NCBI GenBank assembly: GCA_003008705.1
Contig: PDUO01000013.1
Span: 1,136,702-1,200,701 of the forward strand
From: Pezicula radicicola
Taxonomy: Eukaryota > Ascomycota > Leotiomycetes > Helotiales > Dermateaceae
Direction of reading: 5' to 3'
DNA: 64,000 nucleotides
The position numbers and the translations under genes were made by a program. The notes under the pieces are model-generated. The model ran no database searches and had not been told where the DNA came from. It was given only the letters and a program-made list of their open reading frames with translations. Positions 12,060 to 25,687 of this stretch are shown here, in pieces; within the stretch, counting starts at the first letter, position 1, and every line of letters begins with the position of its first letter.

Positions 12060-13385
12060 CTAAGCGACGACACCATTGGCCTCCTCCTTCGCTTCGGTCT
12101 TGCCAGTAACACTACCACCCTGTCCCCAAACTTCGCCAACAACAATACCCACTTCCTTTAAAAACCTCGTTACTTCTGTCTCTGTGCCCACTGTAATTCG
12201 CAAGCACCCAAGACAACCAACTTCCTTACCCCGAAACCTAACAACAACACCCTTGTTCTCGGCCAATCTCTCATAAACCTTCAAAGCAACAGCATTATCT
12301 GGCTTACCCTCCTCATTCAACAGTTCCACTAGCAAGAAGTTGCTAGCTGTTCCACCTCTGAAGCGACCAATGCCTTTGACTTTTGGCAGTTCGCTAAGAA
12401 GGCGTTCGCGTTGCTGGATTATCTTTTCTCGGTTTGCTCGCATAACCGATAGGCCTGATTCCTGTAGTGCCTGTGAAGCTATGACTGAAGTTGGGCTCGA
12501 GACATTATATGGTGCCTTGAGATTATTTAATAGGCCTGCGATTGGTGGGCTCGTAAATGCAGCTCCTAGTCGGATACCAGCGAGACCAAAGGCCTTACTG
12601 AGTGTTTGCATAACTACCAAATTTGGCCATTCCGCAACCCATTCTGCAAGACTGGAGCCTTCAGGTGCAAAATCAATATATGCTTCATCCAATACCACAA
12701 CTCCATTCCACGTAGGGTGTTCAAGCACTTGTTGTAGATCCTCCTTCGCAATCAAAGATCCGGTCGGGTTTCCTGGCGAGCAGATGTATATAAGTTTTAT
12801 ATGAGCACCATCTGGGGATAAAAGGGTAGACACGATTGATGGGACGTCGATGGCGAAGTCTGGGGCAGGAAGCAAGGGAACCTTGACGAGGCCAATGTCG
12901 TTTACTTGAGCTGAGACTGAGTACATGCCATATGTTGGTGGGCAGACTAATATCTTGTCCTTTCCCGGTACGCAAAAACAGCGCAGCAGAGCATCAATAG
13001 CTTCATCGCTACCGACTCCTACAAAAAGGTTCTCGGGTGTGATGTTTTTGGGAGTGTGGGCGTGGGTATTGCGGAGGTCGCAGAGAAGCTGTTTGAGGGA
13101 GTGTTGGTGAGGATCGGGATAACGGTTTAGACCGAGGAAATCGATCGTGCTTGAGGTTGAGGGTATAGAAGTTGGCAGTGACGGACCGTAGGCATTTTCG
13201 TTGGCGTCAAGGAGGATGTTCGTACCATCGTCTTTGTAGTCACTGTTGTATGTGAGTCAGGCTGGCAATAGTGGAGGGGAGGTAAAAGTGAGGCTATACT
13301 CTCGGGCGCAACGGTATGGTTCCAATGCGAGGATATTTGAACGGGCGCATGTCTGCAAGTCAAAAGGGGATTTCTTTTCGGACAT
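12060..13385 (-). CDS. HIS5: Histidinol-phosphate aminotransferase
   Basis: PLP-dependent class I/II aminotransferase of histidine biosynthesis, converting imidazole-acetol phosphate and glutamate to histidinol phosphate. Two exons on minus: 13300-13385 and 12060-13242, with a 57-nt intron (GTATAG donor), give 422 aa. Visible landmarks are LDANENAYGP near the N-terminus, YPDPHQHSLK, the glycine/serine turn GVGSDEAID, the PGNPTG motif, VLDEAYIDF, the PLP lysine in TLSKAFGLAGIRLG, and the C-terminal GCLRITVGT. Length and motif order match the fungal enzyme. The start MSEKKSPFDL gives the usual short N-terminal segment (CARSNILALEPYRCARDDYKD). It is tail to tail with the 71-aa gene and divergent from the fucosidase gene. 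Confidence 0.95.
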
Positions 13386-14623
13386 TTTGGAGGATCACTG
13401 GTTGAATTGGTTGTGATGAGTCGTGGTGAGGGAGGAGTAGGCGATTTCGGTGTTTATATTGCGAAATACTTTATTTGAAGTCAACCAATGGAATCTTCAA
13501 ATCAAAACCCCCACCTCAGCCTTGCGCAAGAGGCTGTCTTTCTTAACAGTACTGTACCTAGCCTTCCCTACGTAGGTAGGTGTATCAGAGGCTGCAAAAT
13601 CATTATACAGTACTATACAATTTAGCCCTATTATTGAATTCCCATGTTGGCGAGTAATACATAATAACTAAATGAATCACTCACTTAATGCAGTAGTGCG
13701 GCTTTCAATTCAGACCCATCTTGGGGACGTGTCGTTAAATTATTCCGACACAATTATGCCTTCCCCATGTCCTCTATTCTATACAAGACTCTTTAGTAAA
13801 TTTGGAATTAGACGTCTTTTCTTTTTCGAGACTAAAGTACAAAAGTTCTTAAAGTAATTGTGCTTTCAAGAAGAAAGATTTGCAGACACTAGCAAGAATT
13901 CGGTAAAGTATTGACGCTAATTAATACTTCAATGTTGTTTGTCAAGTTCTTAGGCTTTATCAAAACATCCAGTTCAAATAGGCAAATTGTATTTCCGAAG
14001 CTAAGAGTAAGTGTGGAAAGCAATATCCTTTGATGTGATGAGATCTCAGGATATTGCTGATCAGGTCACATGACTAGAATCATCCTCTCAATAAACCCCT
14101 CGTTAGTAAACGAGCCCCTACTAGTATAAAGCAAGTTAGTTTAATACGTTGCTAAATAAATTAAAAGGTGGAATATCAAAATGGTATGAAGCGAGCAACA
14201 CTAAAAAGTGATCTCATTTAAGGTAGAAACATTCTGATTTAACGACTTGTAGCTGGTTTTGAAATGAGAGTTATTATAATAGAGAAACTCCTTAATCATT
14301 ACATCTTATTTTATTTGGGAAGAATGATGCGTGCTGTTTTGATATGGACTTGCAATACGGTGCAGTGTTTTGGGCAGTGTTTTGGTATCTACAGTATCCC
14401 ACTTTCATTTTCGGAAGGCAATTTCATAATAGATTGCTCCTTGTGAGATACGGTAGTGGGAAACAAGAAGGTGGTATTGAAATGATGGTATCTATGTAGT
14501 ATGTAACGTACCTGCGGAGAAATTAATACATAACCCCTCTCCACTTTCACCCCGGTAGAAGTTATTATTTAAACGCGGGTATGCCCCCACCTACATAATT
14601 CTTGGTCAATCCTCACCAACGCC
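13386..14623. other. Divergent intergenic region
   Basis: Shared upstream region of HIS5 (minus) and the fucosidase gene (plus). AT-rich, with no supported frame. GGTAGG-type short repeats lie near 13572. A TATA-like stretch (TTATTTAAACG) is at about 14563-14573, roughly 50 bp before the fucosidase ATG. Confidence 0.45.
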
Positions 14624-16327
14624 ATGAAGTACTCACTCGGACTCCTCGGCGTCTGTGCGGGAATTAGCAGTCTCGCTTCGGCAAATGCAAATGCAACGAC
14701 AACGACTGTAGCGAGTAGTGCAGTCCCTACCCCTAAGTACCGCATCTCGCCTATCGATGGCTCTGTGATTGCTCTACCAACGCAAGAGCAACTTGAGTTC
14801 CAGGACAAGGAGTTCGGCGTTCTTATTCATTTTGAGATGGGCACATATTTGGACATTGATGGCTGCAACAATGTTCCATCGCTTGTACCCAACCTGACTT
14901 TGTTCGATCCTGCCTTGCTTAACACCGATCAGTGGATGGACAGTATTACGGCACTAGGTGCAAAGTATGCTACGCTCGTTGCGAAGCATAACTGCGGTTT
15001 TTTGACTTGGCCTAGCCAGGTAAAGTTTGAAACTCGCGATAATACGACAATTAGCTATAACTACACTATTGCTCAGTCGCCTGTTGCCGGCGAAGATGTG
15101 GTCAAGAGCTTCGCAGATTCAGCTGAACAGTACAATATTGGACATGGGTTTTACTACAGCACTGTAGTTAACAACTTTTTGAATGTACAGAAATCCGAAG
15201 TTAGTGCTACTTCGTGGTCCCCAGGACAAGTTAGGATTACCAACGACACCTATGACGAGATTGTGGACGCCCAGTTGACCGAGCTGTGGACAAATTACGG
15301 ATCGTTGACCGAGGTAAGTAGAACGCACTTTATCCTCGCAATATTCATTTTTGGGCTGACTATGACTCTTTCTTTCGCTGAGCAGATCTGGTTCGATGGC
15401 GGATACAGCACAACTCAACAAACCAAGCTCCAGAACCTCATAGCAGAACTTCAACCTCAAGCTGTCATTTTCAATGCATGCGATGTTACCACCGGCGAGT
15501 GCCTGACCAATAATTCTGGTGAGTCGTCGTCGATTCCGATTTCTGACAGCCGCAGAACTAAATCGTTCACTTAGCTCGATGGGTCGGTACAGAGACTGGA
15601 GAAGCTCCAATAGAGAACTGGTCAACGTGAGTATACATCCAGGATATCCTTATTAATACTATATCTAACATTTCCTAGGGGATATACAAATGATGGTGGA
15701 GATCCTACCAGCCCCTACTTCTGCCCTGCGGTATGTGACACTACCCTACAGACCGACGATCGCTGGTTTTATGGCGTTGGTCAACCATTGCGATCCATTG
15801 AAGAATTGGTTGAAGTCTATCACCGTGCCGTCGGCCGCAACTGTCTTCTGGAATTGGATCTCTCGCCTGACCGGAGCGGACTTATCCTCGCTCGCCATGC
15901 AGCACGGTACAAGCAGCTCGGTGATTTTATCAAGTCCTGCTATGACCAGCCCGTCAATGCAAAGAACACACAAAATGCTTCTGATGATGGTACCTACACT
16001 CTGACATTTAACTATGCTACCTCGATTGATCGTATCATGTTGATGGAAGACCAGACGAATGGTCAAGTCATTCGGTCGTACCAGGTTTGGGCTAAGATTA
16101 TCGATGATGGAGTGACGGATGGTACGTTGGACGTGCCGTGGACTCAAGTGTCAAGTGGTACTAGTATTGGCCACAAGAAGATTGATCTCTTTGATAATCC
16201 GATTACTGTGACAGAGGTCTTGGTTAATACCACGTTCGTGGACACTCCCGTGTGGCGATCAGTGTCTGTTCATCTTTGCGACCGACTGATTGCAAATCAA
16301 ACAGAGTATTACGAGTTTAGTCCTTGA
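14624..16327 (+). CDS. Secreted alpha-L-fucosidase, GH29 family
   Basis: Glycoside hydrolase removing terminal alpha-L-fucose from glycans, probably extracellular. Four exons: 14624-15313, 15386-15518, 15575-15626, 15679-16327, 507 aa. A signal peptide is visible (MKYSLGLLGVCAGISSLASA) followed by a Thr/Ala-rich stretch. The GH29 fold is seen in FGVLIHFEMGTY, LGAKYATLVAKHNCGFLTWPS and GHGFYYSTV. The expected nucleophile is D234 in IWFDGGY, directly at the start of exon 2. GRNCLLELDLSPDRSGLI marks the end of the barrel; a beta-rich C-terminal domain of about 130 residues follows. Many NxT/NxS sites suit a secreted glycoprotein. The W-F-D-G form resembles the plant FUC1-like branch of the family (inference). 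Confidence 0.92.
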
Positions 16328-17937
16328 ACTGGTCTTAATACGTTCTGGAAAGATACGGCGTCTCTTATAGGAACAGTATCCTCTCTTGTAGGAGACCGGA
16401 TGACCTAATTTAATTAATCTAACGACTTCGCAGCCACAGTATATAGTCTTAGTGACAATAAAAGAGATCTCTGGTGTGCTGATATATTAGACCTTGATAA
16501 TTAAAGTTAGCCAGCTGTTGAGCGAGGTCAGAAATGGAAGTAGAGTCCTATTTGAGAGGATTTATATACAACATACCAAATAATAGAGTCCCACTAACAG
16601 TAGACTTGATCTTCCAGTTGAGCTGCACACCCCATAAAGTTGAGAGGGGAAGGGGAATAAAGATTAGGTTAGTTTGACATCTTAGGTAAAGGCGAATGGT
16701 TGAAATTTAAAAAAAAGACAGACACTAACTAAAATTGTATGTAGGTAGGTAGTAATACGTTATGACAGATTATTTCGACTTAAGAAAATTTCCAGTATCA
16801 GAAAGTTTTCTTAATTGATGATGAGGCACCAAATAAACAGCTTGTATGTCGGCGAAAGTCGCTAATCTCAAGAGGAACAAGCAAATACATAAGTGCGCTA
16901 ACGATGCTCGAAGAGGGATCACTTTATGGGATGAACATTATCATTTTAGCGAAAGCAAATAATCTTTTTGAAGATTAGTAAGTTAAGAATCGTCTCTTTA
17001 TCTTCTACCGAGGGAATTAAGTTTTAGATTACCATGCACATTGCTTTGTAAGAAACCATTTTGATTTAGGCTAAATATCAAGTGGGCCACCCAATTCTAT
17101 TCTTACATCTTAATAGATAATTATCCAAAAATTATCTCTTAAAAAGCAATTGAAATAGTAAAGTCGTTGCCGATACGGAAGTATCACGTTTTTGAATGTC
17201 GAATATATGATGACCTTTACATTCAAGGCTATGGTTTGAAGAAATTAGACCCGGCAATTGTCGGTCTATAGGGGGTAATCTCGTGCAAAATGAGATATCT
17301 CACATTCACTCTTCACTTTGCCATAACTACTTTGGAACCACTGAATGATCAAAAATAATAAGCTTATCGAGCGAGGGTTTGTGCATGGGATCATTCCCCG
17401 GTTCCGGGGCCAGCTTCCAGTCTAGATTCCTGGAGCTGTTGGGTTGTTAGAATAGATATACGTTAAAATTTCAAGCTAATCATAGACGACAATAATTAGA
17501 TCGCTGCTCCTAATGAGGCAAATTGATGTTACAGGTACGATCTTGTAGCATATTGCAGTGAAATACTAGTATCGCAAATCTCTAATTCGCGGGGAAACAA
17601 TCAACCCCCTGTAAAGATATTATGGTATGCGCTGTTCGCTTCACCTCCCCAATAGGGCCTCGTGCATCACCTCCCTAGCAATTGCCCACATCTAAGAGAC
17701 TAGAGGGTTTTTATTCCAGCATTTTTTATAGCTTACAGGATTTCAATATTCCCGTTACCCATTTATATACAGCTTACTCATCACCTTAATTTATGGTCAT
17801 AAAGCTGTTCTCGTGCTTTCCCAATATGATAGTCCTATATCTTTGTAAATACTGCTTCATTTCATGAAACTAAGATTCTCTGACCACCATCACACTCAGT
17901 TCTTTAGCGTCTAACAGCCTCTTCGAGAGGTGGCAAG
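16328..17937. other. Intergenic, no gene seen
   Basis: About 1.6 kb of AT-rich spacer between the fucosidase and tyrosinase genes. It contains short GTAGGTAGGTAG repeats near 16741 but no frame, RNA or mobile-element hallmark I can support. The last ~150 bp before 17938 is the likely tyrosinase promoter and leader. Confidence 0.5.
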
Positions 17938-19746
17938 ATGAAGATCGGAGGAACTCCCATAATTGCGGGCCTGCTTACATTAGTGGCTCTGGCTACTCCT
18001 GCTACGATTCAACAAAGGGACAATGCCGACATCAACGACTTGGAAGTCGCGAAGGCCCAATTTGACACTCTCATCCACTCGATTGCTCGGGACCAATTGA
18101 CTGCTCTCCATAATAACGAAGAGCTATTGCGCAAGCGGGGTGTGTCTCCCACCTGTACAGCCAAGAACGTTGTCTTTCGAAGAGAGTAGTATGTTCACCT
18201 AGCTTATTTAATCCCGATACGTTCTGGTATTCTAATCTATAATAGTGGTGCTCTATCTCAAACAGAGAGACTTCAATATGTCAATGCTGTAAAGTGTCTT
18301 CAGAACTTGCCACCATTAACACCAGCCAATGTTTCGTCCGGTGCAAGATCTCGAGTATGTGATCTCAGTCTTCCTTTGCTTAAAAAAAAAGCTAAAAAAA
18401 CATTGAACAGTTCGATGATTTTGTTGTGACACACATCCAACAAACTTTCACGATTCACTACACTGGCAACTTCTTGGCATGGCATAGATGGTTCGTCCAT
18501 GTTTATGAGACTGCTCTTCGCGACGAGTGTGGTTATACTGGTTATCAACCTGTAAATTCTTTCTACCATTCTCGTCTATATATTTGCGCTTTTTCTGATA
18601 GGTGTGTTTAGTACTGGGACTGGCCGAAATATGCATCTGCTCCTCAAGATTCACCCATCTTCAACGGGGATCCTTATTCGTAAGACCCATATTTAATGAT
18701 ATGCAGAAGCACAAACTAATAATTCGATGAAGCTTGGGAGGAAACGGGGAGTACATTCCCCACAATGGTTCCGTCATAGTCCCACCTGATGGCGTTTCGG
18801 GAGGTAATATTCAACTGGCCCCAGGAGTAGGAGGTGGTTATGGTTAGTAAAACCCGTTCATTTTATCTTATTGCAGCTTGCTTTAGGAGCAGTAACATAT
18901 TCTGCAAATCGTTCTGTTCTTAAGAAATGCGTCGCTATTTAGAAAGCATATTTTCGCTCAGAAAATGAGCTCCGAGGAACAATGTTGCCATGCTGATACC
19001 CCATTTTCTGAGAAGTTACCACGGGACCTTTCGGCAATATGACCGTAAACCTTGGTCCTGTTGGTGGTCTGGTAGGAACGGAGCCTGGCCCAGATGGAGG
19101 CCTCGGCTACAACCCTCGAGGTTTGAAACGAGATGTTGGACCAGCTCTTAACACGAGATACGCCAACTACACCACTGTTTTAAGTAAGTCAAACTAAAAA
19201 GAAAAACTGTGGATAATAACTGAGAGACAAGACCTTTTGTTGAAGCCTAACCTCTTGGAATACCGCACTCTACTTGAAGGTGTTCCATACACGGTTGAGA
19301 TTGGACCCCATGGTGGTATTCACTACACAATCAAGTGAGTTAACTATCTGACAAGTTATGTCTTGAAAAAGTATAAGACTACGACTGATGAGTCAATAGT
19401 GGTGATCCCGGCGGAGATCTATTTACATCACCTGGTGACCCAGCTTTCTGGGTACACCACGGCATGATTGATCGCATGTGGACTTTCTGGTAAGCGACGT
19501 CCTATCCCACCCCCGCTATAACTTCTATATTTAACACTTTGTCCACTTAGGCAAGCAATTGATCCAGAAAATCGACAAAATGAACTTTACGCTGGAAACT
19601 ATGGAACTCTAACTTGGGCAAACGAACCACCCTCTGCCAACACGTCGCTTACTGATGTTATTGATATGGGATATGCTGGGCCTTCGACTACGATTGGTAA
19701 TGTGATGAATACATTGGATGGACCCTTTTGTTACGTTTACGTTTGA
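17938..19746 (+). CDS. Tyrosinase (type 3 copper), secreted, nine exons
   Basis: Monophenol/o-diphenol oxidase of the PF00264 family, likely secreted. Exons: 17938-18188, 18246-18354, 18411-18551, 18612-18679, 18733-18842, 19016-19183, 19232-19334, 19400-19489, 19551-19746; 411 aa, all phases consistent. The signal peptide is MKIGGTPIIAGLLTLVALATPA. CuA ligands lie in THIQQTFTIHYTGNFLAWHRWF. The family's conserved YWDWPKYA follows, and CuB is in PHGGIHY and DPAFWVHHGMIDRMWTFW. A Gly/Pro-rich insert separates the two copper sites. The protein ends about 75 residues after CuB and lacks the long C-terminal lid domain of classical melanin tyrosinases, so it belongs to the short secreted type. Intron 5 (18843-19015) is longer than the rest and carries an inverted repeat just upstream of the acceptor. 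Confidence 0.92.
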
Positions 19747-20444
19747 AAGATATGCTACAACACGTATCTCTGAATATATATATCTTTATATAATGTGATC
19801 ACCCATGACTAACTAGAAATAAAGTATACTCGTTTCATAACAGGTCCCTATGTACGCAATTAAGATTCCCTTACTGCTACACGAGTCTTCTATTTGATCT
19901 TCCTTTTAAAGCCCCTCAACTTTACCCAATAAACTCCCTACGCTATCAAGAAGTAAACTCGAGAACGAGATAGTAGGAGGGCATTGAAAATTACTTTCTT
20001 AAATTGCTAAGCGAAAGAAAAAGGGGGAGGGAGGGGGTTTATCTTCGCGCTTAATCCTGTTGCCCGAAATTTAGCAACTAAGGAGTCTATAAATCAGTTG
20101 AGATATTGGTTTCCTTACCGAGTTGTGCTGCAGGTGAATCACTTAAGTCAAGTAAGTCGGTCTTAATCAAATTCGTGAATTCGTAATAGCATTGGACATC
20201 TGATCAGATAAACAATTCTAGAAAACTCAGATCATCAAATATAGTAAGTATCAGCTGACTTTGATTCCCCAGATATGAGCACTTTTTCCCTTAGGAAACG
20301 TTCACATTCTGTAGAAGATACTAGAATGTTTGTAGCAGGTAGTGAAAAGCAAACATTTCATTAGCTCTTGTCGAAATAAAGAGGAAATCTACTACGCACA
20401 GAGCAAAACTCACTCCACAACCTATAAAACCCACACACACCTCC
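19747..20444. other. Convergent intergenic region
   Basis: About 700 bp between the 3' ends of the tyrosinase and oxidoreductase genes. AT-rich with a purine run (AAGAAAAAGGGGGAGGGAGG) near 20015. No gene seen. Confidence 0.5.
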
Positions 20445-22476
<2,032 letters not shown>

Positions 22477-23157
22477 TCATAATTCCAGCTCGGACACTTG
22501 AGCCTGGTAATCGTGCAAGCTCAACCAGCCGCAAGCAAGCACTGCACCAAGTAATGCAACGATTGCCCATGCCAAAAGGCCATTTTCCCTCATAAACTTC
22601 CCAGTCCATTGCAGAAGCAACGCCCATTTCCTCTTCTCAATTTTTCGATACGTACAGACGCCTGTGCCGAAGACAAGACATCCTCTGCCTCCGGGTCGGG
22701 TATCACATTCCCCATGCTCTCTTCTTCGTTTCATCAATAACCTGTGATTATTAGTTCAATCTTTCAAATCACTATTTGCAGAATAGGAGACGAACTCGAC
22801 ACTCCCTCGGCAGAACCTCACATCGCTGCCCAGCTCACAGCCTCTCCCAATATCCACTGGACAATCCAAATGAAGCCGGCGTCTCTCAATGAGCCATTCT
22901 ATCTTCAAGTTCACACCTGTATATACCAGGTCGTAGAAGTACCGAGAGGTATGTTTCAATGATAGCGCATCTGGGTAGCTCAGATATGGGGTTATAAGCA
23001 GGTGGACTTCAGGTGGTAGGCTGGCCAAAGTAGTCTTCGCCTTGTCTGGTTCATTGATTGACAGAGGTCGCGTGGGTGATGGCAATGGCTCATCGAGGTC
23101 GTTGGGGGGTTTGTAGCGATGCAGAAGAGGAGGCATTCCGATATGGTTGTCCTTCAT
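22477..23157 (-). CDS. F-box protein with C-terminal membrane helix, 208 aa
   Basis: Two exons on minus (22796-23157 and 22477-22741) joined across a 54-nt intron with a GTTCGT donor; the junction reads CRGSVE-LLMKRRREH, which is in frame and family-like. Residues ~40-75 form an F-box (LASLPPEVHLLITPYLSYPD, ALSLKHTSRYFYDLV), the motif that docks Skp1 in SCF ubiquitin ligases. A cysteine-containing middle (CPVDIGRGCELG, GECDTRPGGRGCLVFGTGVC) follows. Near the C-terminus a hydrophobic helix (LLAWAIVALLGAVLACGWLSL) suggests membrane anchoring. The start at 23157 (MKDNHIGMPP) is preferred; an in-frame upstream ATG at 23307 would add 50 residues of unlikely composition. Divergent from the exonuclease V gene. 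Confidence 0.8.
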
Positions 23158-23723
23158 TTTTGGCGTATCAGGTGATGAGGAATGAAGAGAGACGGGATGT
23201 AGGTACGATGTAGGTAGGAGCAAGGAGAGGGGCACGAGGGGAAGTTGATATACAGTGGTGATGCCTATTCTAGGCACAGAGGGTTTTGACACGATAGTGG
23301 TCAACAATGATTGCTAGTCTGGCAGGTTTGATCAATTGAGGAGGCGAAGCCTTTTCGTGTTCTGAAACGTGGAAAACTTGCCGTTCTAGGCTGCTATTTT
23401 TGTACTGTGCCATGATATCTGTACTCTCCCAAAGCCGTCAAGAAGTCTGCGGGCTTGGTGTAAGACAGAACTTACAACTACACATGGTGCTTTGACGATG
23501 AAAAGAGAAGGTTGCGCTCTTCCTCCCTTCACCTGAGCAGCTGTGCACACTGCATCAACCAATGCACTACCTACCTTACAAAAATATTGTTGTTCTCGCA
23601 TTCGTATTAGGTATCACGTGCTAGCGCGACGCGATTCGAGTCTTGACAATGTGTCTCACCATCACGAACAACAACAAGTCAGCGCATCGCCACCACATGG
23701 ACTAAATCGATGGATTCGCCGGC
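23158..23723. promoter_or_regulatory. Divergent promoter region, F-box / EXO5
   Basis: 566 bp between two divergently transcribed genes. No supported frame. It should hold both promoters; no specific factor site was identified with confidence. Confidence 0.4.
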
Positions 23724-25354
23724 ATGGCCAGCCCTGCCACTCCAGAGAACAACGTCGCCCAGAAGAGACCAGCAGTAGCGGTGACCGACGACGACGACAG
23801 TGATTATGGTTCGGATTTCTCTCCAGAAGAAGAGCTCATCGTCGAGCGCCTAATTTCTGGACAACAAGGCCCAGCCATTGAAGATAATCCCATTGTCAAT
23901 GAATTCGAGAACCATGGCGCGTCGTCCGCTATTCGTCTTCCTCGGATCCTTAGCCGGGAGCAGCAATCTCCTCTCTACAAAGCCACTATGGATGCCGAGA
24001 GGATTGCGAAGGATATCAGCAACTCCGCCAAGAGTTGCGAGTACCCGGACTGTGAGCCGTTCGATGCCCTTACACTTCATTAATCTGACTGACGCTCAAG
24101 CGTCTAGTAAGCAATAGGATCCTAGACTCGGAACTAGTCACTTCTTCAGAGGCTTTGCCAGCACAGCCAAAACTAAAAGATACTCGGTCGCCCCTTGAAC
24201 GGTTCCGCACACAGCCGAAGAAGGCGCTGTCGGTGACCGATTTGGTATCCCCAGCATGGTGTGAACTCCAATATTGGTATACGTTGACTATCCATGGGCG
24301 AAAAAGACGTACACCGGCAATGAAGCAGGGAAGCGTCGTTCATCAGAAACTGGAAGACCAGATACACACAACAGTGAAAGTTGATGTAGAATCTAAAGAA
24401 GATGCATGGGGTCTTAGGATATGGAATGTGATACAAGGGTTACGGACGCTGCGAGATACTGGCCAGACGAGAGAATTAGAGATCTGGGGGACCATTGATG
24501 GCCTAGTGGTCAACGGAATTATCGATGATATATCGTATATATGTCCTGATACGGAACTTGAGGAGTCGCTCACGAAATCAAAGGATGATGAACCCTTACC
24601 AATGACAGATCAAACAACCATTGAGGAATTTTTCAAGCGAAAAGGCGGAAGTTCGTTGCTTGACGCAACAAGAACTCAACAACGTGCCAAATCCAACAAA
24701 ATATATCTCTGCGATGTCAAAACTCGTGGTGTTCGTACTCTGCCATCAGGGGCAGCATTCCGTCCTACAAAAATGCAACTGATGCTTTATCATCGGCTAC
24801 TCCTAGCGCTTGCTACCAACACGGTGGACTTTTCCATCCTAACAGCTCGCTACGATCTTAATGCTCATGCACCCTTTTCCGATGCCTTCTTGGCACAAGT
24901 GGGCAGTCTGAACGATGAAGTTTTTTATGATGCTTTGACAGACCCTGAAGATGATTCTTCATTCCCCTCAAGTCAAGATTCAATGGCCGCTTTATTAGCA
25001 CACAATTCACTGTCTGCGCTTTGGTCGCTTATGATAATGGAATTCCAACGCACCTTACCCGATGGTGCCGCCTCCTTGGGCAATATCTTGAAAGCTGAGT
25101 ATCGATCAAGAGATACTGGTGAGATTACGGGAAGCAAGACATTCGCTATGGATGATCAAGTCTTGAAATCTTACTTGGATCATGAGATGCAATGGTGGAA
25201 AGGACAGAGGGAAGCAGAGGGCGTTGCAGTAGAAGAGGCTTATAAGTGTCGGAGCTGCGACTTTGCAGAGAGTTGTGAATGGAGGTTGAAGAAGGTTGAG
25301 GCGGCCATTGAGAGGGCAAGAGCTATCAAGATGCGGAAGACCAGCACGGTCTGA
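23724..25354 (+). CDS. EXO5: Exonuclease V, mitochondrial/nuclear Fe-S exonuclease
   Basis: Single-strand DNA exonuclease of the EXO5/DEM1 family (PD-(D/E)XK fold with a [4Fe-4S] cluster), acting in mitochondrial DNA maintenance or nuclear repair. Two exons: 23724-24051 and 24108-25354, 524 aa. The first ~140 residues are acidic and disordered. The core starts with ALSVTDLVSPAWCELQYWYTL, whose Cys is the first cluster ligand, then GSVVHQKLEDQ, GIIDDI and LCDVKTRG with catalytic Asp/Lys, and KMQLMLYHRLL. The remaining cluster cysteines are in CRSCDFAESCEW (C-x2-C-x5-C). The intron acceptor was placed at 24107, since the nearer AG at 24100 leads to a stop. Length and domain order match fungal orthologues. 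Confidence 0.9.
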
Positions 25355-25687
25355 AATGGGATCATATCAAAAGACAAAGCGTTGATGGAGCTGAATTATG
25401 CCTGAGGGCTAGCATCTGTCCCCAACACAAGCTCCCCCGCGTGAACCCTCTTCCGTCTGTAGCCATCGGCCCTACATCGCTCATAACTGCTTTGTGTTCC
25501 CCATAGTGTCCGAGGGTCCTCTGCTATGGCTAAGTATGGGGGCATACTAGTGGAGCGCCAACCCCTTCTCCTTTGGCCTTTCCTAAGATATGTCCCTTAT
25601 TAAATTTGATAGGAATATTTTCTGGGGCAGCTCTGTCTACGGCCAACTAAAGAACTCATTACTACTACCTACTCTAGACCATCGCCT
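25355..25687. other. Convergent 3' spacer
   Basis: 333 bp between the stops of EXO5 and the MFS transporter. No feature beyond presumed 3' ends. Confidence 0.5.

Noticed and set aside
13672..13857. Small plus-strand frame in the HIS5/fucosidase promoter region
   Set aside because: Low-complexity AT-rich translation, no leader or splice support.
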